This document shows positions 46,935 through 54,009 of a stretch of DNA of 64,000 bases, piece by piece. The stretch is taken from assembly GCF_030347965.1 (NCBI RefSeq), contig NZ_JAQIBD010000001.1, positions 918,303-982,302 of the forward strand, written 5' to 3'. The notes under the pieces are model-generated. The model was not told the DNA's origin. It ran no database searches and was given only the letters and a program-made list of their open reading frames with translations. A program made the position numbers and the translations under genes. This DNA is from Sulfurovum zhangzhouensis. GTDB taxonomy: Bacteria; Campylobacterota; Campylobacteria; Campylobacterales; Sulfurovaceae. Numbering within the stretch: position 1 is the first letter of the stretch; each line of letters begins with the position of its first letter.

Positions 46935-46978
46935 ATGATAGTTTTACTTCATAACAAAGTGATTACAAAACAATTACG
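46935..46978 (-). promoter_or_regulatory. Pho-box promoter of plcP-agt
   Basis: Plus-strand units CATAACA (46950), GATTACA (46961) and AATTACG (46972), 11 bp apart; 9 bp beyond on the minus strand is TATCAT (46935-46940). Predicted start ~46928, about 200 nt before plcP. Lies just after the phoX stop. Confidence 0.75.
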
Positions 46979-46984
46979 GGAATG

Positions 46985-48733
46985 TTATTGCTTTAACCCT
47001 CTGAATGCACCTAGTACCCCAACACTTGATTCTCCCCTGTTTTTACTTTTTGGATGCGGATGTTGTGTGACAAGCACCAAGTATCCATAACCATTGATGT
47101 CGTTATACCAAAAAGGTGAAGTAGCTTCTGCTCCTTTGGGCAATATGATGATGGGCTGAAGTATTTTGGTTTCGGTATTAAAGGCCCAGACCATATTGTT
47201 TTCATGATAGGAACTATCCTCACCGATCACAAGGATAGATGAGTTGGGTAAAAAAGTAAGATTATCAGGATTGGCAATGCTTTCAAGCGCACAGCTGTAA
47301 GAAAATCCGTCTTTTATCGGTTTACCTACCAACTCTGCTTTCATAGACAATACCCTAAAGCTATCATCCACGGCTAGTGCATAAACACCTCCGCAACCGT
47401 TATAAGGCAGCCTGATATGATTATACCCGCCTTGATCATATTGATTGTCTTTATTTCCCTTTTTTGCATGATCCTCCATCCCTCGTGCTATCTCACTGAT
47501 AGAAAAATAGAGTGTATGACCTAATGCATCAAAAGTGATCCCTTCTCCTTTACGAAACTCGGTTGTTGCACCCATTATGGCCGCATAACGTCTGGTCTCT
47601 AGAAATGCTGCAGCTTTTTGCATACGTTGTTTTACCTTGAGACATTCAAATCCTGCTTCGGTATTGATCGGAGTATATCCCGCTTTACATATACCATCTG
47701 TCATCCCCTCTTCAAATATATCTTTAAAGCTCAACCCATCATTGGTTGAAACATTATGATCAGGATCCAGCATCGCTCTTATCTCACTGTCTTTTGCCGT
47801 ACCCAGTTTGATCCATGAAAGTGTTGCACTTCCACCGTTTTGACTGTTTAGCTGTGTCCATTTGGCCGCATAAAGAGTTCCTTCACTCAGATCTTCTGCT
47901 TTTGTTGCCACATACATAAAGAACCCGACATTGGTACCGTCATCTGACATATAGACAGTTTTTTTATCAGGCATCACATATGCCAGTTCATGGGAGAATC
48001 TTCCCATGGAGTAATGCTTGGTATACTTCACTTCTCCTTGATCATTAACAGTGAGTTCCGGGATCCATCCATAGTAATATGGATTTGCCTTTGAGAGATC
48101 ACCTCCCCAGTAGTCTCCGATATAGTCATAATAGAGATCAAGCGAACCGTCTTGCTGTCTTAACTTTGCATCTGCAGGATACTCTTCGCTGCCAAGATGA
48201 CTCTCCCAGGGTGTCTTCATCCCCGCACAGTGTACATATCCCCCAAACTCCTCTTTTTGTGAAATATATCTCAGCGTACTGGGTTTGGGACTAAGTTCTC
48301 CCTGCGTGTTCTGCTGCAATTCATTGATGTAGTATGCTCCCACTTGACACTCAAATTGAGAAACCATATAGAGCTTGCCATTTTTTTGGAGCAGAGATAC
48401 ATGATCCAACCCGGACCCTGATCCCATCGGATTAGAGGTACCGTTGCAGATATATGGACTGCCATCATGCAGTGTCAACGGAATATCCCGACTATCCTTC
48501 AATAGACCATACACCTCACCATTATCCATATGACCAGTTGACATCAAGGTTGTAAATCCTATCTTTTGTTTATCCTTGTTAATGACAACTTCCTCTGATG
48601 CATGAAGGGCATACTTCTCTTTTTCTACACTTGGGAAGGTTACAGGTTCAAAACGAATATCCAATATTTCTTCAGCATACACACCATTGATACCCAGAAA
48701 ATAAATCACTAAAAAAGTATAAATGCACTTCAC
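46985..48733 (-). CDS. phoX: PhoX-family (DUF839) alkaline phosphatase
   Basis: 582 residues. Sec-type signal peptide (YTFLVIYFLGINGVYA) and then the PhoX beta-propeller family: GRFSHELAYVMPDKKTVYMSDDGTNVGFFMYVA, EGTLYAAKW, EFRKGEGITFDALGHTLYFSISE and NPDNLTFLPNSSILVIGED. PhoX enzymes cleave phosphate from monoesters in the periplasm using Ca and Fe. Most are Tat-exported; no twin Arg is seen here. Divergent from the 77-aa gene across a Pho-box region; a minus-strand TATAAA at 48752-48757 may be its -10. Downstream is the plcP promoter. Confidence 0.85.
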   Translation of the reverse strand: MKCIYTFLVIYFLGINGVYAEEILDIRFEPVTFPSVEKEKYALHASEEVVINKDKQKIGFTTLMSTGHMDNGEVYGLLKDSRDIPLTLHDGSPYICNGTSNPMGSGSGLDHVSLLQKNGKLYMVSQFECQVGAYYINELQQNTQGELSPKPSTLRYISQKEEFGGYVHCAGMKTPWESHLGSEEYPADAKLRQQDGSLDLYYDYIGDYWGGDLSKANPYYYGWIPELTVNDQGEVKYTKHYSMGRFSHELAYVMPDKKTVYMSDDGTNVGFFMYVATKAEDLSEGTLYAAKWTQLNSQNGGSATLSWIKLGTAKDSEIRAMLDPDHNVSTNDGLSFKDIFEEGMTDGICKAGYTPINTEAGFECLKVKQRMQKAAAFLETRRYAAIMGATTEFRKGEGITFDALGHTLYFSISEIARGMEDHAKKGNKDNQYDQGGYNHIRLPYNGCGGVYALAVDDSFRVLSMKAELVGKPIKDGFSYSCALESIANPDNLTFLPNSSILVIGEDSSYHENNMVWAFNTETKILQPIIILPKGAEATSPFWYNDINGYGYLVLVTQHPHPKSKNRGESSVGVLGAFRGLKQ

Positions 48734-48771
48734 AATACCACTCCAAAATCTTTTATATTTGCCGTTAAAAC

Positions 48772-48826
48772 TGCAACATAAATGTTATAAAAATGTAATT
48801 GTAATGATACCAAATCACATTAAGAT
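48772..48826 (+). promoter_or_regulatory. Pho-box promoter of the 77-aa gene (shared with phoX?)
   Basis: Plus-strand units TGCAACA (48772), TGTTATA (48783), TGTAATT (48794) and weaker TGATACC (48805), each 11 bp apart; 9 bp later TAAGAT (48821-48826) is the -10 candidate. Orientation points to the 77-aa gene. The TGTTATA unit reads similarly on both strands, so binding here could also serve phoX, but no correctly spaced -10 was found on that side. Confidence 0.6.
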
Positions 48827-48852
48827 TCTTATACAACTATAAGGAGTTTACC

Positions 48853-49086
48853 ATGGAAAGCGTATTTATGATCAACAAGTTTGAGGATGGATGGGACCTA
48901 GAAGAACTAGCAAGTAATATCGATGCGCAAGAAGAGTACTGTATCGAAGCTCTTGAAATTCCTGATGATAAGATCTATGGTACAGAGATGATCGGAAACG
49001 GTCTGCTTGAAGTGGTTTTGACAGATATCCAAAAAAGCGAACTCTCTGAAGACTGGTATATCAACCTCACAAGAGTCAGTGCCTAA
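48853..49086 (+). CDS. Small unknown acidic protein, Pho-box controlled (77 aa)
   Basis: 77 residues, acidic and soluble (ESVFMINKFEDGWDLEELASNIDAQ...). A strong AAGGAG site precedes ATG 48853. No signal peptide, membrane segment or recognised domain. It is the only plus-strand gene in the Pho island, divergent from phoX and ending 6 bp before the convergent response-regulator gene. Its own Pho-box promoter argues that it is a real phosphate-responsive gene. Confidence 0.75.
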   Translation: MESVFMINKFEDGWDLEELASNIDAQEEYCIEALEIPDDKIYGTEMIGNGLLEVVLTDIQKSELSEDWYINLTRVSA

Positions 49087-49092
49087 GAGTAA

Positions 49093-49776
49093 CTAAACCA
49101 ATTTATACCCTACGCCCCATACAGGGACGAAGTATTCTTTTTCTCCTGTAGGGTCTATCTTCTTTTTAAGACGATTGATAGCGACGTTGACTGCATTGTC
49201 ATTCACCTCATCCCCTTCACTGCCCCATACCTCTTCACGTAAGAAATTCCTCGTTAAAGGCTTATCGATATTTTTGACAAACGTAAGTAACAGGTTAAAC
49301 TCACGTATTGTCAATGCAACAGGTTCATCATGAATGAAAGCAACCTTCTTGGCTACATCAAGCAAAATATCTTTGTATTTTATTTTGTCTTGTTTTGTCA
49401 ATGCGCCGGAACGTTTCAAAAGTGCTTTTACCCGCAATAAGAGTTCTTTTGTACTGAAAGGTTTGGTCATGTAGTCATCACCGCCGCTTTCATATCCCTC
49501 TTCAAGCTGACTCTCCTGATCTTTGGCAGTCAGAAAAATCACAGGAATATCATAACCCAAACTTCTGATATGTGCGACAAATTCACTTCCTTCCACACCT
49601 GGAAGGTTCCTGTCGACAATCATCAAAGACGGGTTCTCCTCTTCTAAAAACTGCTCAACATTTTCAGTTGAGAGAAATCCCACCGTTTCATACCCTTCCT
49701 TTTGGAGATGGTACTCTATAAGGTCGAGGATATCCTCTTCATCATCTATGATAATAATCTCTATATTTTTTTCCAT
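49093..49776 (-). CDS. PhoB-like response regulator, copy 1
   Basis: 227 residues from ATG 49776; the open frame extends 65 codons further but reads through an untranslated-looking region. Receiver domain with acidic pocket IIIDDEEDIL, phospho-Asp in LMIVDRNLPGVEGSEF, LTAKD and Lys in MTKPFSTKELLLRV; C-terminal OmpR/PhoB winged helix (VALTIREFNLLLTFV..NVAINRLKKKIDP..VWGVGYKL). Strongly similar to copy 2, the product of tandem duplication. No histidine kinase is adjacent and no Pho box was found before it. Confidence 0.88.
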   Translation of the reverse strand: MEKNIEIIIIDDEEDILDLIEYHLQKEGYETVGFLSTENVEQFLEEENPSLMIVDRNLPGVEGSEFVAHIRSLGYDIPVIFLTAKDQESQLEEGYESGGDDYMTKPFSTKELLLRVKALLKRSGALTKQDKIKYKDILLDVAKKVAFIHDEPVALTIREFNLLLTFVKNIDKPLTRNFLREEVWGSEGDEVNDNAVNVAINRLKKKIDPTGEKEYFVPVWGVGYKLV

Positions 49777-49915
49777 AGAGTCATTATATAGCAGACTCTC
49801 TAAAATGTGGATTGACGATTTTTTTAAATAAGATACGCAAGAAAATATAAGAAAAAAGGTGGAGGGTAAATATATATGAAATAGTTTGATACACAAATGT
49901 ACCGGGGAGACAATA

Positions 49916-50599
49916 TCACCCGAGTTTATACCCCACTCCCCAGACAGGAATAAAATACTCTTTGTTCCCATTCGGGTCTATTTTCTTTTTTAAACGGTTG
50001 ATGGCGACATTGATCGTTTTATCATGAAAGTTCTCATTGTCATCTCCCCATACCTGATCACGGAGAAAATCCCTCTCAAGTGTCTGATGTGCATTTTTCA
50101 CAAAAGTGTAAAGAAGTTTATACTCTAGATTGGTCAAGTCAACCCTTTGATTATCAATCAACAGTTCTCTTGTCTTATTGTCAAGTATAAGATCTCTATA
50201 GCGCAACTTATCACTCTGTTTCACACCGCTTCGTCTTAGAAGTGCTTCAACTCTAAGTAAAAGCTCTTTAGTCTTAAAAGGCTTGGTGATATAGTCATCG
50301 CCTCCTCTTCTAAAGCCCTCCTCAAGGTCTTCATCCTTGTCTTTGGCAGTGAGAAAGATTACAGGGATATCATAGCCAATCTCTCGCATATGTGCAACAA
50401 ATTCGCTACCTTCTACCCCAGGCAAATTTCTATCGACAATTAATAGAGAAGGTGACTCTTCTTCCATAAACTGCTCTACATTTTCCGTAGAGAGAAATCC
50501 TGTAACATCATATCCTTCTTTGTCAAGGTGATATTCCAAAAGTTCTAAAATATCTTCTTCATCTTCGATAATGACAATTTCTGCATTCTTTTTTTCCAT
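49916..50599 (-). CDS. PhoB-like response regulator, copy 2 (possibly leaderless)
   Basis: 227 residues with the same architecture: VIIEDEEDIL, LLIVDRNLPGVEGSEFVAHMR, LTAKD, ITKPFKTKELLLRV, then winged helix VDLTNLEYKLLYTFV..NVAINRLKKKIDP. Preceded by two pairs of Pho-box units, so probably autoregulated. With the -10 TATGAT at 50606-50611, the transcript would start at or within 1-2 nt of ATG 50599, and no Shine-Dalgarno is visible, so the mRNA may be leaderless. It is the best candidate in the window for the protein that reads the Pho boxes. Confidence 0.88.
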   Translation of the reverse strand: MEKKNAEIVIIEDEEDILELLEYHLDKEGYDVTGFLSTENVEQFMEEESPSLLIVDRNLPGVEGSEFVAHMREIGYDIPVIFLTAKDKDEDLEEGFRRGGDDYITKPFKTKELLLRVEALLRRSGVKQSDKLRYRDLILDNKTRELLIDNQRVDLTNLEYKLLYTFVKNAHQTLERDFLRDQVWGDDNENFHDKTINVAINRLKKKIDPNGNKEYFIPVWGVGYKLG

Positions 50600-50605
50600 G
50601 CTGGA

Positions 50606-50670
50606 ATCATAATAAGTAGTGATTACATTTTGGTTACAAAAAACTTATATTTAATTACATTTTGATTACA
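50606..50670 (-). promoter_or_regulatory. Pho-box promoter of response regulator copy 2
   Basis: Plus-strand pair GATTACA (50621) and GGTTACA (50632), and a second pair AATTACA (50653) and GATTACA (50664), 11 bp within each pair and 21 bp between the pairs. From the proximal unit, 9 bp leads to TATGAT (50606-50611) on the minus strand. Confidence 0.78.
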
Positions 50671-50709
50671 AAATAAGTAAGAGGATTTTGAAGGGGAAGA
50701 TCGTAAGAC

Positions 50710-50738
50710 AAGGCACTCTCCATTGCAGAAAGTGCCTT
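50710..50738. terminator. Stem-loop after the pit gene
   Basis: AAGGCACT (50710-50717) and AGTGCCTT (50731-50738) form an 8-bp stem with a 13-nt loop, 11 bp beyond the pit stop. On the plus strand it is followed by TTAAAA, on the minus strand by GTCTTACG; a modest intrinsic terminator. Confidence 0.55.
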
Positions 50739-50748
50739 TTAAAAGGGG

Positions 50749-52287
50749 TTAGATTGCCAACCCTTTCAGTACATAAAAGATGATCGCTGATACTGCTGCT
50801 GCTGCAGGTACAGTGATAAGCCATGCTGCGATGATCTTCTTGACAAGACCGCGTTTAACATAGTTTTCTCTAAGCTCACGCTTGATCGCTTTAACATTTT
50901 TCTTCTGCGCTTTTTCTGCTTCCATGAGTTCAACTTTTTTCTTGTAGTCATCACCCGCATAAGCTGCAAGCTCCGCTTTAAGCTCATGATGTTTTTCTGT
51001 TTCCTCTTGAAGCATTTTCTGTTTTGCACCTGTACCCTTACTGTCAAGCCACTCTCTTAGGAATCCGACACCAAATACCGCACCAACAGCAATGTGTGTT
51101 GAAGATACAGGAAGACCAAGCTGAGAAGCGATAACGACTGTGATCGCTGCTGCCATCATGATAGAGAAAGCTCTCATCTGATCAAGTTCAGTGATCTCTG
51201 AACCAACTGTACGGATAAGTCTTGGACCATAAAGTGCAAGACCGATCGAGATACCGATACCTCCTGTCACCATTACCCACAGAGGGATAGATGCTTTTGT
51301 CGATACTTTTAGACTGGTCAATGCATCATTCACAGCGGCAAGCGGTCCTACAGCATTGGCAACGTCGTTCGCACCATGTGCAAAACTGAGTAGTGCCGCT
51401 GCAAAGATTAGCGGGATCGTAAAAAGAACATTGATCGCTTCTCTAGAGTTATCCAGGCCAACAACTTTTTGCGCTACTCTAGGCTTAACGATAAAGAATG
51501 TGATCACCCCACCGATCAAACCAAAGATCAATGCCACTGTAAATGTTGGTTTATCAGTTTGTGGCAAGAAGCTAAATATCTCTACGATCGAACCCCAGAT
51601 ATGTTTAAACCCTTTTAGTGTCAAATAAGTGATAAATGCTGCTGACATGATAGCTACTAGTGCAGGTACCACTTTTTTCGCAGCTGACAGTCTATCAGCT
51701 TTATAGATAACCTGTGATTTAATGATGTAAAGGAATGTTGCGGCAATCACACCTCCAAGTACCGGAGAGATAACCCACGAAGCAGCGATTGTACCCATTG
51801 TTGTCCAAGAAACGATCGCAAGTCCGCCTGCTGCAATACCTGCTCCCATTACACCACCAACGATAGAGTGTGTTGTTGATACCGGTGCTTTAAGCCATGT
51901 AGCCAGGTTAAGCCAAAGCGCTGCAGCCAAAAGTGCTGCACTCATCGCATAGACAAACATCATTGGATCATTACCGAAAGCATCTGGAGAGATGATATCC
52001 TTTTTGATCGTACCGACAACATCACCACCTGCTATCAACGCACCTGCTGCTTCAAAAATCGAAGCAATAACGATTGCACTTCCGATAGTGATCGCTTTAG
52101 CACCAACTGCAGGACCAACGTTATTGGCAACATCGTTTGCACCGATGTTCATCGCCATATATGCACCAAACACTGCTGCGAGTACTAAAAATGTGCCATG
52201 AGTAGCCTGTCCCATTATGCTGTTAGCATAAAATGCTACTGCTACAGCAAACACTGCACCGAGCATTATCCTGATTGTATTGTTCAT
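50749..52287 (-). CDS. pit: PiT-family inorganic phosphate transporter
   Basis: 512 residues, 10-12 membrane helices. The two inverted PiT signatures are clear: MNIGANDVANNVGPAVGAKAI in the first half and FAHGANDVANAVGPLAA in the second; a cytoplasmic Lys/Glu-rich loop (residues ~415-475) lies before the last helix. Imports phosphate with H+ or Na+. AAGGGA precedes ATG. Its promoter has three Pho-box units, unusual for the low-affinity Pit of E. coli. Confidence 0.94.
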   Translation of the reverse strand: MNNTIRIMLGAVFAVAVAFYANSIMGQATHGTFLVLAAVFGAYMAMNIGANDVANNVGPAVGAKAITIGSAIVIASIFEAAGALIAGGDVVGTIKKDIISPDAFGNDPMMFVYAMSAALLAAALWLNLATWLKAPVSTTHSIVGGVMGAGIAAGGLAIVSWTTMGTIAASWVISPVLGGVIAATFLYIIKSQVIYKADRLSAAKKVVPALVAIMSAAFITYLTLKGFKHIWGSIVEIFSFLPQTDKPTFTVALIFGLIGGVITFFIVKPRVAQKVVGLDNSREAINVLFTIPLIFAAALLSFAHGANDVANAVGPLAAVNDALTSLKVSTKASIPLWVMVTGGIGISIGLALYGPRLIRTVGSEITELDQMRAFSIMMAAAITVVIASQLGLPVSSTHIAVGAVFGVGFLREWLDSKGTGAKQKMLQEETEKHHELKAELAAYAGDDYKKKVELMEAEKAQKKNVKAIKRELRENYVKRGLVKKIIAAWLITVPAAAAVSAIIFYVLKGLAI

Positions 52288-52316
52288 TTGTATCCCTTGA
52301 TCGATAAAATTTTGGA

Positions 52317-52360
52317 AGTATAGAAAAAAAGTATAACAATTTTGTTACAAAAATGTTATA
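52317..52360 (-). promoter_or_regulatory. Pho-box promoter of pit
   Basis: Plus-strand units TATAACA (52332), TGTTACA (52343) and TGTTATA (52354), 11 bp apart; 9 bp on toward the gene, TATACT (52317-52322, minus strand). Predicted start ~52310 gives a ~23-nt leader. Confidence 0.8.
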
Positions 52361-52424
52361 AAAAATTTTTCAAATCTGCATCTCAAACTCTATATAAAAA
52401 GATTAAGATGCAACATAAAAGGCT

Positions 52425-53549
52425 CTAGAATTTGATAATTGCATCCAACTGTACACGCTCGTAGTCTGCCTCTACTCCTGTTGCACTTTTACTTGCATAG
52501 AGTGTATTGAAGAAAAAAGTACCAGCGATGTCTACATGTTTTGAAAATACGTATTTTGTTCTAATAGCATGACCTTTAGCAGCTGAACCACCACCAAAAT
52601 TATCTGAGTCACTGTGTGCCGCAAAAACGGCATCTGCTTCTATGTCCGTATAAGAGTATTTTACTTGCCATTCACCAATATTTTTAGCTTTTCCCAGCTG
52701 AACGCCTATGTCATATCCGAAGTTATTGTCATCTGCGGCCGTGTTATATGCTACGGATGCTGCGATTTCAAATGGTTTACCAAGTACATCTTTAAACTTT
52801 AGCTCACCAAACCCTTCTAAAATATGATAATCATTAGCATAAAAACCACTAACAAGTGTGTTTCCAAGTGCACCAGCTGCATAAGGGGTTGAATTACCTT
52901 TTATTCCATCATAGTAGTAGAAACCAGCACCAATATTGAGAGTTGAGCTTTCGAGCTTTGTTGAGAGTACATATTGCGCTAAGAAGAGATTGATATCCCC
53001 TGTGCTAGTCGCTTCATTCTCTCTTCTATGTAGCTGGTTTACACCCAAGGTTACCATATTTGTATTGTCTGTATAGTTATAGTTCACACCCTCTAAAAGC
53101 ACATCATTATCCCAGACAAGTTGTGACTTAATAGGTCTATACATCATGTATGCCTGCTTACCTGCTTTAATAGTAGAGTTATCAAACTTATAAGCAATAT
53201 CTAAAATTTTGAGTTCAAGTACATCAAAAAAATAATCTGACCAAGGCTCGTCATCTCTAAAGGTAACATTTCCCGAAGTTGGATTATCTTTGCCGCTAAT
53301 GACAGCTGTTTCAAGCAAAAGATTATCTGCAAGGTCTATGTCTGTAAATAATCTTAAACGATATCTCGTTCTATATGTATTACTTTTGTCATCTCTTTCA
53401 ATACTCTCGTATCTTAATCTCATATCACCTTTGAAATGAATTCTATCAAGAAAACTACTTTCACTACTAGAAACTTCTTCTGTTTCACTTGCTGTTAATA
53501 TCGTTGCTAATGCTACCAATGATAAAACAATTTTTTTCATATCCATCAT
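52425..53549 (-). CDS. Outer-membrane porin, Pho-box controlled
   Basis: 374 residues; ATG 53540 (fourth codon) is equally likely, since AAGGATGATGG precedes it. Signal peptide MKKIVLSLVALATILTAS, then a 16- to 18-strand-type porin: FKGDMRLRYESIERDDKSNTYRTRYRLRLFTDI at the start, aromatic-girdle strands and a terminal Phe (LDAIIKF). Resembles the Campylobacterota major porin-like family (putative porin). Three Pho-box units upstream suggest a phosphate- or organophosphate-admitting role, as with PhoE/OprP; specificity is inference. Confidence 0.85.
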   Translation of the reverse strand: MMDMKKIVLSLVALATILTASETEEVSSSESSFLDRIHFKGDMRLRYESIERDDKSNTYRTRYRLRLFTDIDLADNLLLETAVISGKDNPTSGNVTFRDDEPWSDYFFDVLELKILDIAYKFDNSTIKAGKQAYMMYRPIKSQLVWDNDVLLEGVNYNYTDNTNMVTLGVNQLHRRENEATSTGDINLFLAQYVLSTKLESSTLNIGAGFYYYDGIKGNSTPYAAGALGNTLVSGFYANDYHILEGFGELKFKDVLGKPFEIAASVAYNTAADDNNFGYDIGVQLGKAKNIGEWQVKYSYTDIEADAVFAAHSDSDNFGGGSAAKGHAIRTKYVFSKHVDIAGTFFFNTLYASKSATGVEADYERVQLDAIIKF

Positions 53550-53569
53550 CCTTCTACTTAATTGGCGAA

Positions 53570-53613
53570 AGTATAAAAAAAAAGTATTACAAAAATGTTA
53601 CCAAAATGTTACC
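53570..53613 (-). promoter_or_regulatory. Pho-box promoter of the porin gene
   Basis: Plus-strand units TATTACA (53585), TGTTACC (53596) and TGTTACC (53607), 11 bp apart; 9 bp beyond is TATACT (53570-53575, minus strand), the same hexamer and spacing as at pit. Confidence 0.82.
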
Positions 53614-53616
53614 AAT

Positions 53617-53952
53617 TTATGCTCTGAATATTTTAGTATATCTGAAAGCCGGGTTTATTGTTAGTTTTATATAAAAAATTACTTCAAGTTTATACCTTTC
53701 AGTATCTCGAAATAAAAATATATAAAAAGCGAAAAAGGCAGTAGACATGAGCATTACAACCCAGGATAAAGCAATCGTCTTTAACAAAAATAAGCTGCTC
53801 CCCATGCTTGTACGAAAGAAGATAGCAGTACCATAGCAGGCGATATTGAATGGCGTAAAGATGATAAATAGTGTTGCAAAAGAGAAGGAAAATATGATTG
53901 AAGTTTGACCCTCCCGGTAAAATGGAAGGGATTTATGATTGTTACCAATCAA
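53617..53952 (-). other. Possible membrane-protein ORF or remnant
   Basis: The 440-bp stretch between the porin promoter and the TonB-receptor gene holds an open frame of up to 111 codons with two hydrophobic segments (ATLFIIFTPFNIACYGTAIF and ALSWVVMLMSTAFFAFYIFLF). There is no ATG start with a ribosome site; the only long start is TTG 53952. It may be a decayed gene. No family recognised. Confidence 0.25.
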
Positions 53953-53981
53953 TAATTATAGGTACAAAGCACAAAAAGTAC

Positions 53982-54009
53982 ATCGTTCAAACATTAATAT
54001 TTGAACGAT
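53982..54009 (-). terminator. Terminator of the TonB-system operon
   Basis: ATCGTTCAAA (53982-53991) and TTTGAACGAT (54000-54009) make a perfect 10-bp stem with an 8-nt loop that spans the receptor stop codon; on the minus strand it continues as TACTTTTTGTG, a T-rich tail. Confidence 0.7.

Noticed and set aside
49777..49915. Pho box before response regulator copy 1
   Set aside because: No ATTACA/TGTAAT pair with 11-bp spacing is present in this 139-bp gap.
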